Positions 15,468-23,085 of a DNA stretch of 64,000 nucleotides are shown one piece after another. Source of the stretch: Caryophanon tenue (GTDB lineage: Bacteria > Bacillota > Bacilli > Bacillales_A > Planococcaceae); assembly GCF_001700315.1 (NCBI RefSeq), contig NZ_MASJ01000039.1, positions 248,001 through 312,000 of the forward strand, written 5' to 3'. The first letter of the stretch is position 1, and the number at the start of each line of letters is the position of its first letter. The translations under genes were made by a program, and so were the position numbers. The notes below the pieces were generated by a model, which ran no database searches, was not told where the DNA came from, and saw nothing but the letters and a program-made list of their open reading frames with translations.

Positions 15468-16715
15468 TTAGCTCTTTTTACTCACATCAAAATGAAGAAA
15501 AACATCCTTAGAAAAACTCGTATTTGCATAATATTCGTCGCTCACCATACGCTTTTTCATCCCTTTCATGACGAGCTGTTTGTCATATTTCGCATTAATA
15601 TTGTCTAATAACGTTAAAATTGGTTCTTCTTGCGCATGTTGTTCAAAATTAAATAAATTTAATTGCTCCGTTCGCGCCTGTGCATCAATTACGTGACTGA
15701 CTGTTACCCCTAATAAACGAATCGGTTCGCCTTGCCAGTGACGTTCCACTAACATCCATGCAACCCTACTAATCTCTTCCTCATCTTGAAGCGCATTTTG
15801 AACGGTTTGACTACGCGTATATGTTTGCCAATCAGCTGTGCGAATCATCACGCTCACCGTTGTCCCTGCGAGTGATTTCATTTGTAAACGCTTCGCTACT
15901 TTCACACTTAATCGTTTTACCGCTTCGTAAACCGCCACACGCTCCGTTAAGTTTTGGGCGAACGTTGTAGAATTCCCAACGCTTTTCGTATCATAAATCG
16001 CGAGTGGGTCTACGGCGCGACGATCCTGCCCATTTGCACGCTCATGCATTTGCTCTCCCTGCACACCAAAATGCCGACGTAATTCATGCCGTTCTGTTTG
16101 CGCAAGCTGCCCGATTGTTGTAACATGTAATGTTTTGAGCTTCTCTGCTGTTTTCGCACCTACTCCGTGCATCGCTGTTACCGGTAAGTGCCATAGCATT
16201 TGCGGAACATCTCGCTTACGTAACACCGTAATCCCCATCGGCTTCTTCATATCGCTCGCCATTTTTGCTAAAAATTTATTTGGAGCTACCCCAATCGAAC
16301 ATGGCAATTGTAATTCCGTGTAAATACGTTGCTGTAGCTGGTCGACAAACTGTAACGGGTGTTCCCCTACTACATCTGTAATATCCAAGTAACCTTCATC
16401 AATGGATACTGGTTGTAGTATAGGCGAAACATCCCGAAGCAACGCAAAAAAGCGCTGGGAATAGTCACGATAAGCAGGAAAGTTTGGTGCAACAATTTCT
16501 AAATGTGGGCATAAACGCAGCGCATCTCGCACATGCATCGTCGTCTTCACACCGTACGCACGCGCTTCATAGCTACAGGTAATAACAATGCCACGTCGCT
16601 GCTTTGGGTTCCCTGCAACTGCCACTGGTTTCCCTGCTAAATGTGGTTGCAATAATTGTTCAACGGAGGCAAAAAAGCTATTCAAATCAATATGCAAAAT
16701 AATACGTCCACTCAT
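15468..16715 (-). CDS. dinB: DNA polymerase IV (Y-family translesion polymerase)
   Basis: The product is 415 residues, typical for DinB. The palm motif HIDLNSFFASVEQ (about 5-17), the catalytic SIDEGYLDI, the helix-hairpin-helix (MHGVGAKTAEKL) and the little finger domain are all present. It extends primers past DNA lesions with low fidelity in the cytoplasm. The extreme C-terminus continues beyond LNLFNF, the usual beta-clamp-binding type motif, by about 60 residues. The start at ATG 16715 is set by GAGGTGAT and conservation; the longer frame has no ribosome binding site. I see no clear SOS box upstream. Confidence 0.95.
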   Translation of the reverse strand: MSGRIILHIDLNSFFASVEQLLQPHLAGKPVAVAGNPKQRRGIVITCSYEARAYGVKTTMHVRDALRLCPHLEIVAPNFPAYRDYSQRFFALLRDVSPILQPVSIDEGYLDITDVVGEHPLQFVDQLQQRIYTELQLPCSIGVAPNKFLAKMASDMKKPMGITVLRKRDVPQMLWHLPVTAMHGVGAKTAEKLKTLHVTTIGQLAQTERHELRRHFGVQGEQMHERANGQDRRAVDPLAIYDTKSVGNSTTFAQNLTERVAVYEAVKRLSVKVAKRLQMKSLAGTTVSVMIRTADWQTYTRSQTVQNALQDEEEISRVAWMLVERHWQGEPIRLLGVTVSHVIDAQARTEQLNLFNFEQHAQEEPILTLLDNINAKYDKQLVMKGMKKRMVSDEYYANTSFSKDVFLHFDVSKKS

Positions 16716-16788
16716 CCGAATCACCTCTATACAATCCATTTTACCAAACATACATTCTTATTTGTAGTAAAATACAGTGTATCGCAAT

Positions 16789-16832
16789 AAAAGAGCGGTA
16801 GAAGAAATGATAACATTTCCCCTACCGCTGTT
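16789..16832 (-). terminator. Intrinsic terminator of the GGDEF gene
   Basis: An AGCGGTAG (16794-16801) / CTACCGCT (16822-16829) stem extended by GAAATG/CATTTC with two mismatches. Confidence 0.65.
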
Positions 16833-16886
16833 CCACTGCCCATTACGTATTACCGAATCGTTAAATCCGCTATTTATCGCTCGTTT

Positions 16887-18302
16887 TTATTGGTCGATAT
16901 ACAGCTGATTTCGCCCATTTTGTTTAGCAAAATATAACGCTTCATCAGCACGTCTAAACAGCTCTTGGAATGAATTCGCCTGTACATGTTCGTTGTGTAC
17001 AAGTCCCATGCTGCATGTAAGCGCTAACTCCATACCTTGTAATTGAAATGGCGTTTCATGCAGCTCTTCATATAAGCTCATAATAAAGTCTTCCGCTTGT
17101 GCAACTGGCATTGATAAAATGAGCACAAATTCATCACCACCATAACGCGCAAATAATACAGGTGCACCTTTTATTTGTTGCGCTACACGCTGAGCAAGCA
17201 TTTGAATCGCTTGGTCGCCTGCTAAATGACCAAACGAATCGTTGATTTTCTTGAAATGGTCAATATCAAACACCGCACACGAACAGTTTTCATCTGTAAT
17301 ACGACTCATCAAAATCGTATTTTCTGCTTGTTTTTCTAAATAGTAGCGATTATATACGCCTGTTAAACTATCATAATGCGCTAACTTTTGCGCTTCTGAT
17401 AAATGTAATTTCTTTACTGTTTCTTTCACCTGTGCCTTCATCGTTACATAGGCTGGGTCTGTTAATAACGTAATATAATGTTTTTGCAGCTGTGCCATTT
17501 CTTTATAACATGCCGCCTGCTCATAACGCATAATACAGTCTTCTAGCAACCAAACATAATCATCAAGCTCCAGCACTGCATAGAGTTGCTGTAGTACTTG
17601 CTCAAATCGCGCAAAGAAATCGGTCTGTGCGTGTAATGCAAAACATACACATATATCATAATACTGCGCATACATATGATATTTGCTAATTGGCAATGTC
17701 GCTAATAATGTATTGGCTTTTGTTAAGTAATATTGTGCCTGTTCAGCAAAGTTCAATTTCAATAAAACCGCAACATAGCTTACATAAAACTTTGCACGCT
17801 GTTCAACTTGTCTATTCTCTTGACCTTCCAAATAGCCTTCGATGAGTGTCGCGATCGAGAGCGCTTTATCGTCTTGACCCATACGATGGAGTAACGACAT
17901 ATACTGCGTACCATATTGAATAATTTCCCAGCACTCGTCCTCGTCTAAAGACATTTGTAGTAACTGTTGAAAATAGAGTTCCGCGCGTTGGTACTCCCCT
18001 GTCTTAATATGTAACGTCGCTTTTAACAATGTGTACTGCTTTTTCTGACTCGATGTCACGTTATGCGCGAATAAATAGTCATACAGTTCCACTTGTCTAC
18101 ATGCCATCTTATAGTCCTTTGCCTCTAAATAACAGGTAATTAGCATAATGACGTAACGAATAATATTAACGTAATCTTTTTTTATTTCTGCGTAGTGAAT
18201 AAGCCGTTTATATAATGTCGCTGCCTTTGCATATTGTTTGTCATCGTATTTACTGATTGCTTCTTGTTCTAGCGTATCTATTTGTTGTAAGGCTTCATAC
18301 AT
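16887..18302 (-). CDS. Diguanylate cyclase with TPR-like sensor region
   Basis: The product is 471 residues. About 1-300 is all-helical with degenerate TPR-like repeats (AATLYKRLIHYAEIKKDY, AELYFQQLLQMSLDEDE) and no membrane span. About 305-471 is a GGDEF domain beginning LAHYDSLTGVYNRYYL, with an intact active site (RYGGDEFVLIL). It should make cyclic di-GMP in the cytoplasm. No RxxD inhibitory I-site is found in the position before GGDEF (GAPV stands there), so product feedback is probably absent. No EAL or HD-GYP partner is in the window. TAGGAG lies about 10 bases before the ATG. Confidence 0.9.
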   Translation of the reverse strand: MYEALQQIDTLEQEAISKYDDKQYAKAATLYKRLIHYAEIKKDYVNIIRYVIMLITCYLEAKDYKMACRQVELYDYLFAHNVTSSQKKQYTLLKATLHIKTGEYQRAELYFQQLLQMSLDEDECWEIIQYGTQYMSLLHRMGQDDKALSIATLIEGYLEGQENRQVEQRAKFYVSYVAVLLKLNFAEQAQYYLTKANTLLATLPISKYHMYAQYYDICVCFALHAQTDFFARFEQVLQQLYAVLELDDYVWLLEDCIMRYEQAACYKEMAQLQKHYITLLTDPAYVTMKAQVKETVKKLHLSEAQKLAHYDSLTGVYNRYYLEKQAENTILMSRITDENCSCAVFDIDHFKKINDSFGHLAGDQAIQMLAQRVAQQIKGAPVLFARYGGDEFVLILSMPVAQAEDFIMSLYEELHETPFQLQGMELALTCSMGLVHNEHVQANSFQELFRRADEALYFAKQNGRNQLYIDQ

Positions 18303-18440
18303 CCTTAAAACACTCCTAACTACCTAAAAATAAAAATAATTTTAGAACAATAGACACAATTAAAATTCTTTGTTACGGTATATTTTACACTACAGCCGTA
18401 TTTTTATCCATCATTTTCCGTTAATTATCTCACAATGGTA

Positions 18441-18492
18441 AAAAACACATTATTCACATAAACGAACAATCGCTGTGAATAATGTGTTTTTT
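18441..18492. terminator. Strong hairpin terminator
   Basis: A 17-bp perfect stem (18442-18458 with 18474-18490) and T-runs on both sides, closing the peptidase gene at 18499. Confidence 0.85.
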
Positions 18493-18498
18493 CGTTAT

Positions 18499-19614
18499 TT
18501 ATTTCGCAACAGTACGAACAATTTCGACTAATAAATCGGCTAGTTTTTCAAGCTCTTCAATCGGCATACGCTCATTTGTTGTATGGATTTCCTCATACCC
18601 AACCGATAAATTAACAGTTGGAATGCCAAAACCTGCAATGACGTTTGCATCGCTACCGCCACCTGAGCTACCAAGCAACGGTGTACGCCCTACCGTTTTC
18701 ACTGCTTCTACTGCTACTTGGACAACTTTATCGTCTTCTGTAACAGAGAAACCAGGATACATAATTTGTATATCCACTTGTGCTTGTGCGCCAAGTTGTT
18801 GTGCCACACGCTCAAATGTTTCTTTCATATGCGCTGTTTGTGCATCTAGCTTTTCACGACGGATTGAACGCGCTTCTGCCAAAATAGAAACTTCATCACA
18901 GACGATATTTGTTGCTTGCCCGCCTTCAAAACGGCCGATATTCGCTGTTGTTTCTTCATCAATACGACCTAGCTTCATTTGGGCAATTGCTTTTGCTGCT
19001 ACCGTAATCGCTGAAATCCCCTTCTCTGGTGCAACACCAGCATGTGCTGTTTTGCCAAGTACTTTTACCATTAATTTTGCTTGGAATGGCGCTGATGTTA
19101 CAATGCCACCAACTTTTCCATCGCTATCAATCGCAAAGCCGTATTTCGCGTGAATATGCGCTGGGTCAAGCTCCTTCGCGCCAACTAAACCGCTCTCTTC
19201 CCCAGCTGTAATAATAAATTGAATATCGCCATGTGCAATATTTTGTTCCTTTAAACGTTTCACCATTTCTAAACTTGCCGCAATGCCCGCCTTATCGTCC
19301 GCACCTAAAATCGTTGTGCCATCTGAATAAATATAACCATCTTCGCGAATTTCTGGCTTAATGCCTTTACCAGGTACAACTGTATCCATATGCGTTGTGA
19401 AATAAATTGGGTCAACGCCGTCTTTATTACCTTTCAATGTCGCAATAATATTGCCTGCACCATGTCCATTTCGCGTATATGCATCATCTTGAAACACATC
19501 AAAACCTAACTCTTCTAATAATGATACTAATACTGGTGCAATTACTTCCTCATGCTTTGTTTCAGAATCAATTTGTACTAATTGTAAAAATTGCTCTACT
19601 ACTCGACTTGTCAT
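18499..19614 (-). CDS. yqjE: M20-family peptidase, YqjE/PepT-like
   Basis: The product is 371 residues. Zinc-site motifs of the M20 family are intact: TTHMDTVVPG (metal His and Asp), GADDKAG, AGEESGLVG (catalytic Glu pair), a dimerisation domain with GKTAHAGVAPEKG, and the final HTTNERM. These enzymes release amino acids from small peptides or deacylate them in the cytoplasm. It lies near dinB and rnz, as in the Bacillus subtilis yqj region. ATG 19614 follows AAGGAGCG; the upstream part of the frame has no ribosome binding site and encodes nothing family-like. The specific substrate is unknown. Confidence 0.88.
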   Translation of the reverse strand: MTSRVVEQFLQLVQIDSETKHEEVIAPVLVSLLEELGFDVFQDDAYTRNGHGAGNIIATLKGNKDGVDPIYFTTHMDTVVPGKGIKPEIREDGYIYSDGTTILGADDKAGIAASLEMVKRLKEQNIAHGDIQFIITAGEESGLVGAKELDPAHIHAKYGFAIDSDGKVGGIVTSAPFQAKLMVKVLGKTAHAGVAPEKGISAITVAAKAIAQMKLGRIDEETTANIGRFEGGQATNIVCDEVSILAEARSIRREKLDAQTAHMKETFERVAQQLGAQAQVDIQIMYPGFSVTEDDKVVQVAVEAVKTVGRTPLLGSSGGGSDANVIAGFGIPTVNLSVGYEEIHTTNERMPIEELEKLADLLVEIVRTVAK

Positions 19615-19867
19615 ATGAATGCGCTCCTTCGTGTCACGAATAATTTTTGTCGTTAAATAGTTTACCATAAATCCAAATTGTTGGACATTCGTGAAGTAAC
19701 ATGAAATCTGTATTACTACAAATCTATTTTGTTTTATAACAGCCATATCTTTATACGTTAGAATTTTCGCACAGTTATATAAATGCGTTTCCAACGAGCA
19801 AAATTCATACACCTTCATTTTTCTGTCATAATTAAAGCGTTTTCTTTATTTTTACGCACTTTTTCTT

Positions 19868-19896
19868 TTGATGTTAGACCTCTTACCATGTATATT
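19868..19896 (+). promoter_or_regulatory. Sigma-A-type promoter of the 60-residue protein gene
   Basis: TTGATG (19868-19873), a 17-base spacer, TATATT (19891-19896). It lies in the 319-base gap 19615-19933 between divergent genes; apart from this and ribosome binding sites I see nothing else there. Confidence 0.7.
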
Positions 19897-19933
19897 AGTG
19901 GTAATCACTCGAACGAAAAAGGAGCTTATCAAT

Positions 19934-20116
19934 ATGAATACAACAATCACTTATTATGTAGAACAGATGGAAGCAACATTATTATCAGACTTAGCGATGC
20001 AAAACGAATCAAATTTATATGACATTGCACATGATATGTTAACAACACAATCTCGTGAAGACTTCGCCTCAATTTGCCAAGCATACGAAGTTGTAAAGCA
20101 TAACTTATTAGGCTAA
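19934..20116 (+). CDS. Small 60-residue protein, unknown
   Basis: A strong AAGGAGC site lies 9 bases before ATG 19934, and a good promoter is 38 bases upstream. The product is acidic and helical (MNTTITYYVEQMEATLLSD, EDFASICQAYEVVKHNLLG), with no membrane span or cysteine pair; one Cys occurs near the C-terminus. It is transcribed alone and terminated. Its well-formed signals suggest a highly expressed conserved small protein, but I cannot name the family. Confidence 0.65.
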   Translation: MNTTITYYVEQMEATLLSDLAMQNESNLYDIAHDMLTTQSREDFASICQAYEVVKHNLLG

Positions 20117-20156
20117 GAAACAACTTGTTTAGTCAGAAACAATTTTTTCTTATTCA

Positions 20157-20203
20157 TCTAAAAAAGGTATCGACGAATTCACATTCGCCGATACCTTTTT
20201 TAC
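20157..20203. terminator. Bidirectional terminator
   Basis: A 12-bp stem (20161-20172 with 20189-20200) extended inward by CGAAT/ATTCG, with an A-tract before and a T-tract after, between converging genes. Confidence 0.85.
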
Positions 20204-20709
20204 GTCTCTTGTGCTGGTGTTACGAGCTTGTAGTAGCAAAGCTCATCATAGTAATCACCGTTAATATATAAGGCATGTACACGACGTCCTTCATGTGTAA
20301 AGCCCATTTTATGCAAATATTGCTGCGCATATTCATTGCGCTCAAATACGATACACTCTAATCGATGAATACCTACTGTCGCAGCCCATTGTTCGATTTG
20401 TAACATAAGTGCTGCTGCAATACCTTTACGGCGAAACTTTTCGCTTACACCAATCGTTACTTCAGCAATATGCTTTGTGCGTACAAACGTTTCTGCACGG
20501 CAAATACTATAACCAATTAGTTGTTGTGCTTCTTCATAGACAAATAAAACGGCACGTGGATTTTGAATAATATCACTAATTAATTGCAGCTGTAAATCGA
20601 CCGTCATATTGCGCTCTCCTGGACTTTGGCGCATAACGTTAGACTGGTCAATTTCTTTTAATAACGCTAAAAATGACTCAGCATCTTTCATTTCAATTGG
20701 TCGAATCAT
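20200..20709 (-). CDS. GNAT-family N-acetyltransferase
   Basis: The product is 169 residues. The acetyl-CoA site (VSEKFRRKGIAAALMLQIE, of the RxxG/A type) and the C-terminal NEYAQQYLHKMGF segment are typical of GNAT enzymes of the RimJ/RimL or YhhY kind. The substrate may be a protein N-terminus, amino acid or small amine; nothing nearby decides this. The ATG at 20709 follows GGAGAG by about 6 bases. Its stop lies within the arm of the shared terminator. Confidence 0.82.
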   Translation of the reverse strand: MIRPIEMKDAESFLALLKEIDQSNVMRQSPGERNMTVDLQLQLISDIIQNPRAVLFVYEEAQQLIGYSICRAETFVRTKHIAEVTIGVSEKFRRKGIAAALMLQIEQWAATVGIHRLECIVFERNEYAQQYLHKMGFTHEGRRVHALYINGDYYDELCYYKLVTPAQET

Positions 20710-20848
20710 GCGACACTCTCCATTCATTCTCTCTTGTATAGTACATTCTAGATATGCCCCTAAAAATCCTGCATATATTGCGCTATTTTTTCGTCAATAA
20801 CCATGATAAACTACGAATAACAATACGCATTATTGGGAGGTATTTTAC

Positions 20849-21268
20849 ATGTATAAATATATTTTAGTAGCTGTTGATGGTTCAGAACATGCGATGCGGG
20901 CAACAAAAGAAGCGATTAAACTCGCACAATATTGCAAAGAAACTGTCATTGACCTTGTGTATGTAGCTGATAGTCATCAAACTCGCCTCGATGTTTTACA
21001 TGCTTCTTCGCTTGATACAGTCGCGTTAGAGCGACGCCAACGTATTCGTCCATATGAAATAGCACTTGAAGAAGCTGGTATTCAATTTAAATCGACTATT
21101 TTGAAAGGGCAACCTGGGCCAACAATCGTCACATACGCAAATGATCACGAAGTTGATTTAGTGGTTATCGGTAGTCGCGGGCTTAATAAAGTGCAAGAAA
21201 TGGTGCTTGGTAGCGTTAGTCATAAAGTGATGAAACGAGTAAACTGTCCTGCGTTAATTGTGAAATAA
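20849..21268 (+). CDS. UspA-family universal stress protein
   Basis: The product is a 139-residue, single-domain protein. The start (YKYILVAVDGSEHAMRA) and the ATP-binding loop GSRGLNKVQEMVLGS (G-2X-G-9X-GS) are intact, so it probably binds ATP and forms dimers. The ribosome binding site GGGAGG is about 8 bases before the ATG. It is monocistronic. Members help survival under starvation or oxidative stress; the specific role is unknown. Confidence 0.9.
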   Translation: MYKYILVAVDGSEHAMRATKEAIKLAQYCKETVIDLVYVADSHQTRLDVLHASSLDTVALERRQRIRPYEIALEEAGIQFKSTILKGQPGPTIVTYANDHEVDLVVIGSRGLNKVQEMVLGSVSHKVMKRVNCPALIVK

Positions 21269-21429
21269 TATTGCGTTTGTAAATAAAACATGTCATGTAA
21301 AATCGCCCTTACGATTAGTGTACGGGGTCATTCACCATTTGAATGTGATACAATCGTGCTATTTTCGAGAAAATTTGTTGTGTAATAGTGGCGAGTGTCA
21401 TAACGCCTCATCGTGCATGCTCAGCTTCA

Positions 21430-21630
21430 CCCATCATCTGTAAATAACATCCCTTTTTGCTTGAAGCATCTGTTTGCCGTCTTCTAGTACTGGTACATGC
21501 GCCCAGTACACAAAGTCAAAGTTATACTGCATCACACATTTTAACGAACGCTATGTATCCATCATAGTTTCATCGACTAATACGATACGTGGCGGCAGTG
21601 TAACAAATCAATCACCACTCGCCCATTTCA
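21430..21630 (-). pseudogene. Decayed metallo-beta-lactamase-fold hydrolase fragment
   Basis: Read on the minus strand from about 21630, one frame gives WASGD, a TGA, FVTLPPRIVLVDETMMDT, a TAG, then RSLKCVMQYNFDF and VYWAHVPVLEDGKQMLQAK, and another TGA after DVIYR. The order SGD ... SLK-V-YDFD ... AH-PV---GK is that of the C-terminal half of MBL-fold hydrolases. At least three in-frame stops break it and the N-terminal half with the HxHxDH site is missing, so it is a relic. The family assignment is from motif order only. Confidence 0.55.
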
Positions 21631-21735
21631 CTCAACCTGATACACGAAAACACACCTTTCAATGTTTTTTCCTAGTATAGCAACTATTGTTAGCGGCGGC
21701 TATTTTAGAAACTATAACTGCGATGAGGCAAAAAA

Positions 21736-21744
21736 TGCTATAAT
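21736..21744 (+). promoter_or_regulatory. Extended -10 promoter element
   Basis: TGCTATAAT (TGn plus TATAAT) lies 32 bases before the GTG start of the acetyltransferase gene. No good -35 hexamer is seen, which is common with extended -10 promoters. Confidence 0.55.
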
Positions 21745-21775
21745 TTTCGCAATACATATAAAGGAGATGCTTTCG

Positions 21776-22288
21776 GTGACAACACTTACTTATCGCGACG
21801 CAACACTGGATGACTTACAAACAGTCATCGATATTTATAACACGATTATTGAAGGTCGGATGGTCACAGCAGATACAGAACCGGTAACCATTCATGAACG
21901 ACTTGAATGGTTTCATGCGCATAACCCTGCAACACGCCCACTTTGGATAATTGAAGGTGAAAAAGATGATATCGTGTACGGCTGGATTAGTTTTCAATCC
22001 TTTTACGGTCGCGCTGCGTATAATGGTACTGCTGAAATTTCAATTTATTTAGCAGAAAGCGCACGTGGAAAAGGACTCGGCACAACGGTACTACACTATG
22101 CACTTGAAAGAGCACCACAACTTCATATTAAAACAGTGCTTGCTTTTATTTTTGGGCATAATACGCCAAGTTTAAAATTATTTGAAAAAGTAGGATTTGA
22201 ACGTTGGGCACACTTGCCACAAGTTGCACAATTAGACGATGTCGAACGTGATTTAATCATTTTAGGTAAACGCGTCGCACAATCATAA
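21776..22288 (+). CDS. Phosphinothricin-acetyltransferase-like GNAT enzyme
   Basis: The product is 170 residues. It matches the PAT/YwnH-type GNAT pattern: YRDATLDDLQTVIDIYN at the start, TIHERLEWFHAHN, the acetyl-CoA loop ESARGKGLGTT, FIFGHNTPSLKLFEKVGFE and a C-terminal domain. Such enzymes acetylate phosphinothricin, methionine sulfoximine/sulfone or related amino acids. A GTG start at 21776 is used because AAGGAG (21761-21766) is 9 bases away; the ATG at 21767 directly abuts that site. A 50-residue membrane protein gene follows after 12 bases. Confidence 0.85.
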   Translation: MTTLTYRDATLDDLQTVIDIYNTIIEGRMVTADTEPVTIHERLEWFHAHNPATRPLWIIEGEKDDIVYGWISFQSFYGRAAYNGTAEISIYLAESARGKGLGTTVLHYALERAPQLHIKTVLAFIFGHNTPSLKLFEKVGFERWAHLPQVAQLDDVERDLIILGKRVAQS

Positions 22289-22300
22289 AGAGGTGGGCAT

Positions 22301-22453
22301 ATGCGTAGTTTCATTCAAACAGGCTGCTTATTTTGCGGTGCATTATGTATCCTACTTTGGGTCATAACCGGTTCTTGGCAACAAGCGCTTTATTATACCT
22401 TTTTTGCAAGTTGTGCCTATGTATTAACGGCATTTTTACCGCGTGGAAAATGA
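22301..22453 (+). CDS. 50-residue two-span membrane protein, unknown
   Basis: This short gene has a good AAGAGGTGGG site about 3-8 bases before ATG 22301, 12 bases after the acetyltransferase stop, so it is probably co-transcribed. The product begins MRSFIQTGCLFCGALCILLW, has two hydrophobic helices separated by TGSWQQ, and ends FLPRGK. No known family is recognised. Confidence 0.6.
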   Translation: MRSFIQTGCLFCGALCILLWVITGSWQQALYYTFFASCAYVLTAFLPRGK

Positions 22454-22504
22454 AGCTATGACGTATTTACTCCCCCTCTATTTTTTATATCATATATGAC
22501 ATAA

Positions 22505-22548
22505 AAAAAGCATCCTCCACAACTTGTCATCGTGGAAGATGCTCCTTT
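22505..22548. terminator. Bidirectional terminator
   Basis: A 12-bp stem with one mismatch (22509-22520 with 22532-22543), A-run before and CCTTTCTT after, between converging genes. Confidence 0.75.
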
Positions 22549-22561
22549 CTTCATTTATGTA

Positions 22562-22774
22562 TTAGGTTTGTTGTCGTTTTAAATACACAACAAGCTCTTG
22601 TTTATAAACACCTTCGTCTTCATAGTAATCTAAACTATGAGCATCATATTTATATGCGCCTACAGGAAATGTGACACTTTCACCTTGGCATGCCGCTAAC
22701 AATCCTGCCACATCATGTGACACTGTCACTAACAATTCATTTCCTGTTTCCATATCTACAAATACAACGTGCAT
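22562..22774 (-). CDS. Small protein, unknown (70 residues)
   Basis: The product MHVVFVDMETGNELLVTVSH... has a beta-rich pattern and ends in a basic helix (ELVVYLKRQQT). No membrane span. GAGGG lies 7 bases before the chosen ATG (22774); another ATG two codons upstream sits on the site itself. It starts 10 bases after the stop of a small membrane protein gene and is probably co-transcribed with it. Function unknown. Confidence 0.5.
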   Translation of the reverse strand: MHVVFVDMETGNELLVTVSHDVAGLLAACQGESVTFPVGAYKYDAHSLDYYEDEGVYKQELVVYLKRQQT

Positions 22775-22784
22775 GTGCATTCCC

Positions 22785-22937
22785 TCACCTTTCAAAAACT
22801 TCTATAAATAATTTTGTCAACAAAGCCACAGCCAATATAAGCGGTATAAAGCTAAACACCGGCTCTGATGTAGTCATTAATATAAAAGCTACGATATAGA
22901 GTAGAATCACACCAATTAGCATCACTATTTTCGCCAT
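22785..22937 (-). CDS. 50-residue two-span membrane protein, unknown
   Basis: The product starts MAKIVMLIGVILLYIVAF, has a second hydrophobic helix (FSFIPLILAVALLTKLFI) and a short charged end. The ATG at 22937 has AGAGGGA 5 bases upstream; the longer frame upstream is basic and unlike a protein of this kind. It is the first gene of a two-gene unit. Confidence 0.5.
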   Translation of the reverse strand: MAKIVMLIGVILLYIVAFILMTTSEPVFSFIPLILAVALLTKLFIEVFER

Positions 22938-23038
22938 TGCTTTCCCTCTTTCCCATCGCAACATCATTTCGTATTGTACAGCAACCATACCCGTTATGCA
23001 ACGGCTATTAAACCGCTTCCTACGCGATGCTAAACGCA

Positions 23039-23080
23039 AAAAACTACGTAGCATCATTATTCATGCTACGTAGTTTTTCA
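23039..23080 (-). terminator. Intrinsic terminator of ctaB
   Basis: A 14-bp perfect stem (23041-23054 with 23063-23076), followed on the minus strand by TTTTTTGCG, directly after the ctaB stop. Confidence 0.85.
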
Positions 23081-23085
23081 TTATA

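Larger units (their letters stand above)
21269..21775. other. 507-base region without an intact gene
   Basis: It contains the remnant of a metallo-beta-lactamase-fold gene on the minus strand (about 21430-21630). Weak further coding-like sequence on the same strand, down to about 21325, resembles the C-terminal helices of that family (ATITQQIFSKIARLY). The right end holds the promoter of the next gene. Frames open on the + strand here have no ribosome binding site and look accidental. Confidence 0.6.

Noticed and set aside
18482-19153. A 223-codon open frame on the + strand opposite the YqjE-type peptidase
   Set aside because: It is the complement of a conserved gene, is rich in Ser/Thr/Cys in a way typical of antisense frames, and has no ribosome binding site.
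21474-21680. A + strand open frame of 68 codons in the gap before the acetyltransferase gene
   Set aside because: It has no ribosome binding site, and the minus strand carries the recognisable MBL-fold relic over the same bases.
22562-22937. A toxin-antitoxin pair made of the two small overlapping-unit genes
   Set aside because: One product is a two-span membrane protein and the other a small beta-rich protein, but neither resembles a known toxin or antitoxin, and there is no antisense RNA or DNA-binding motif.
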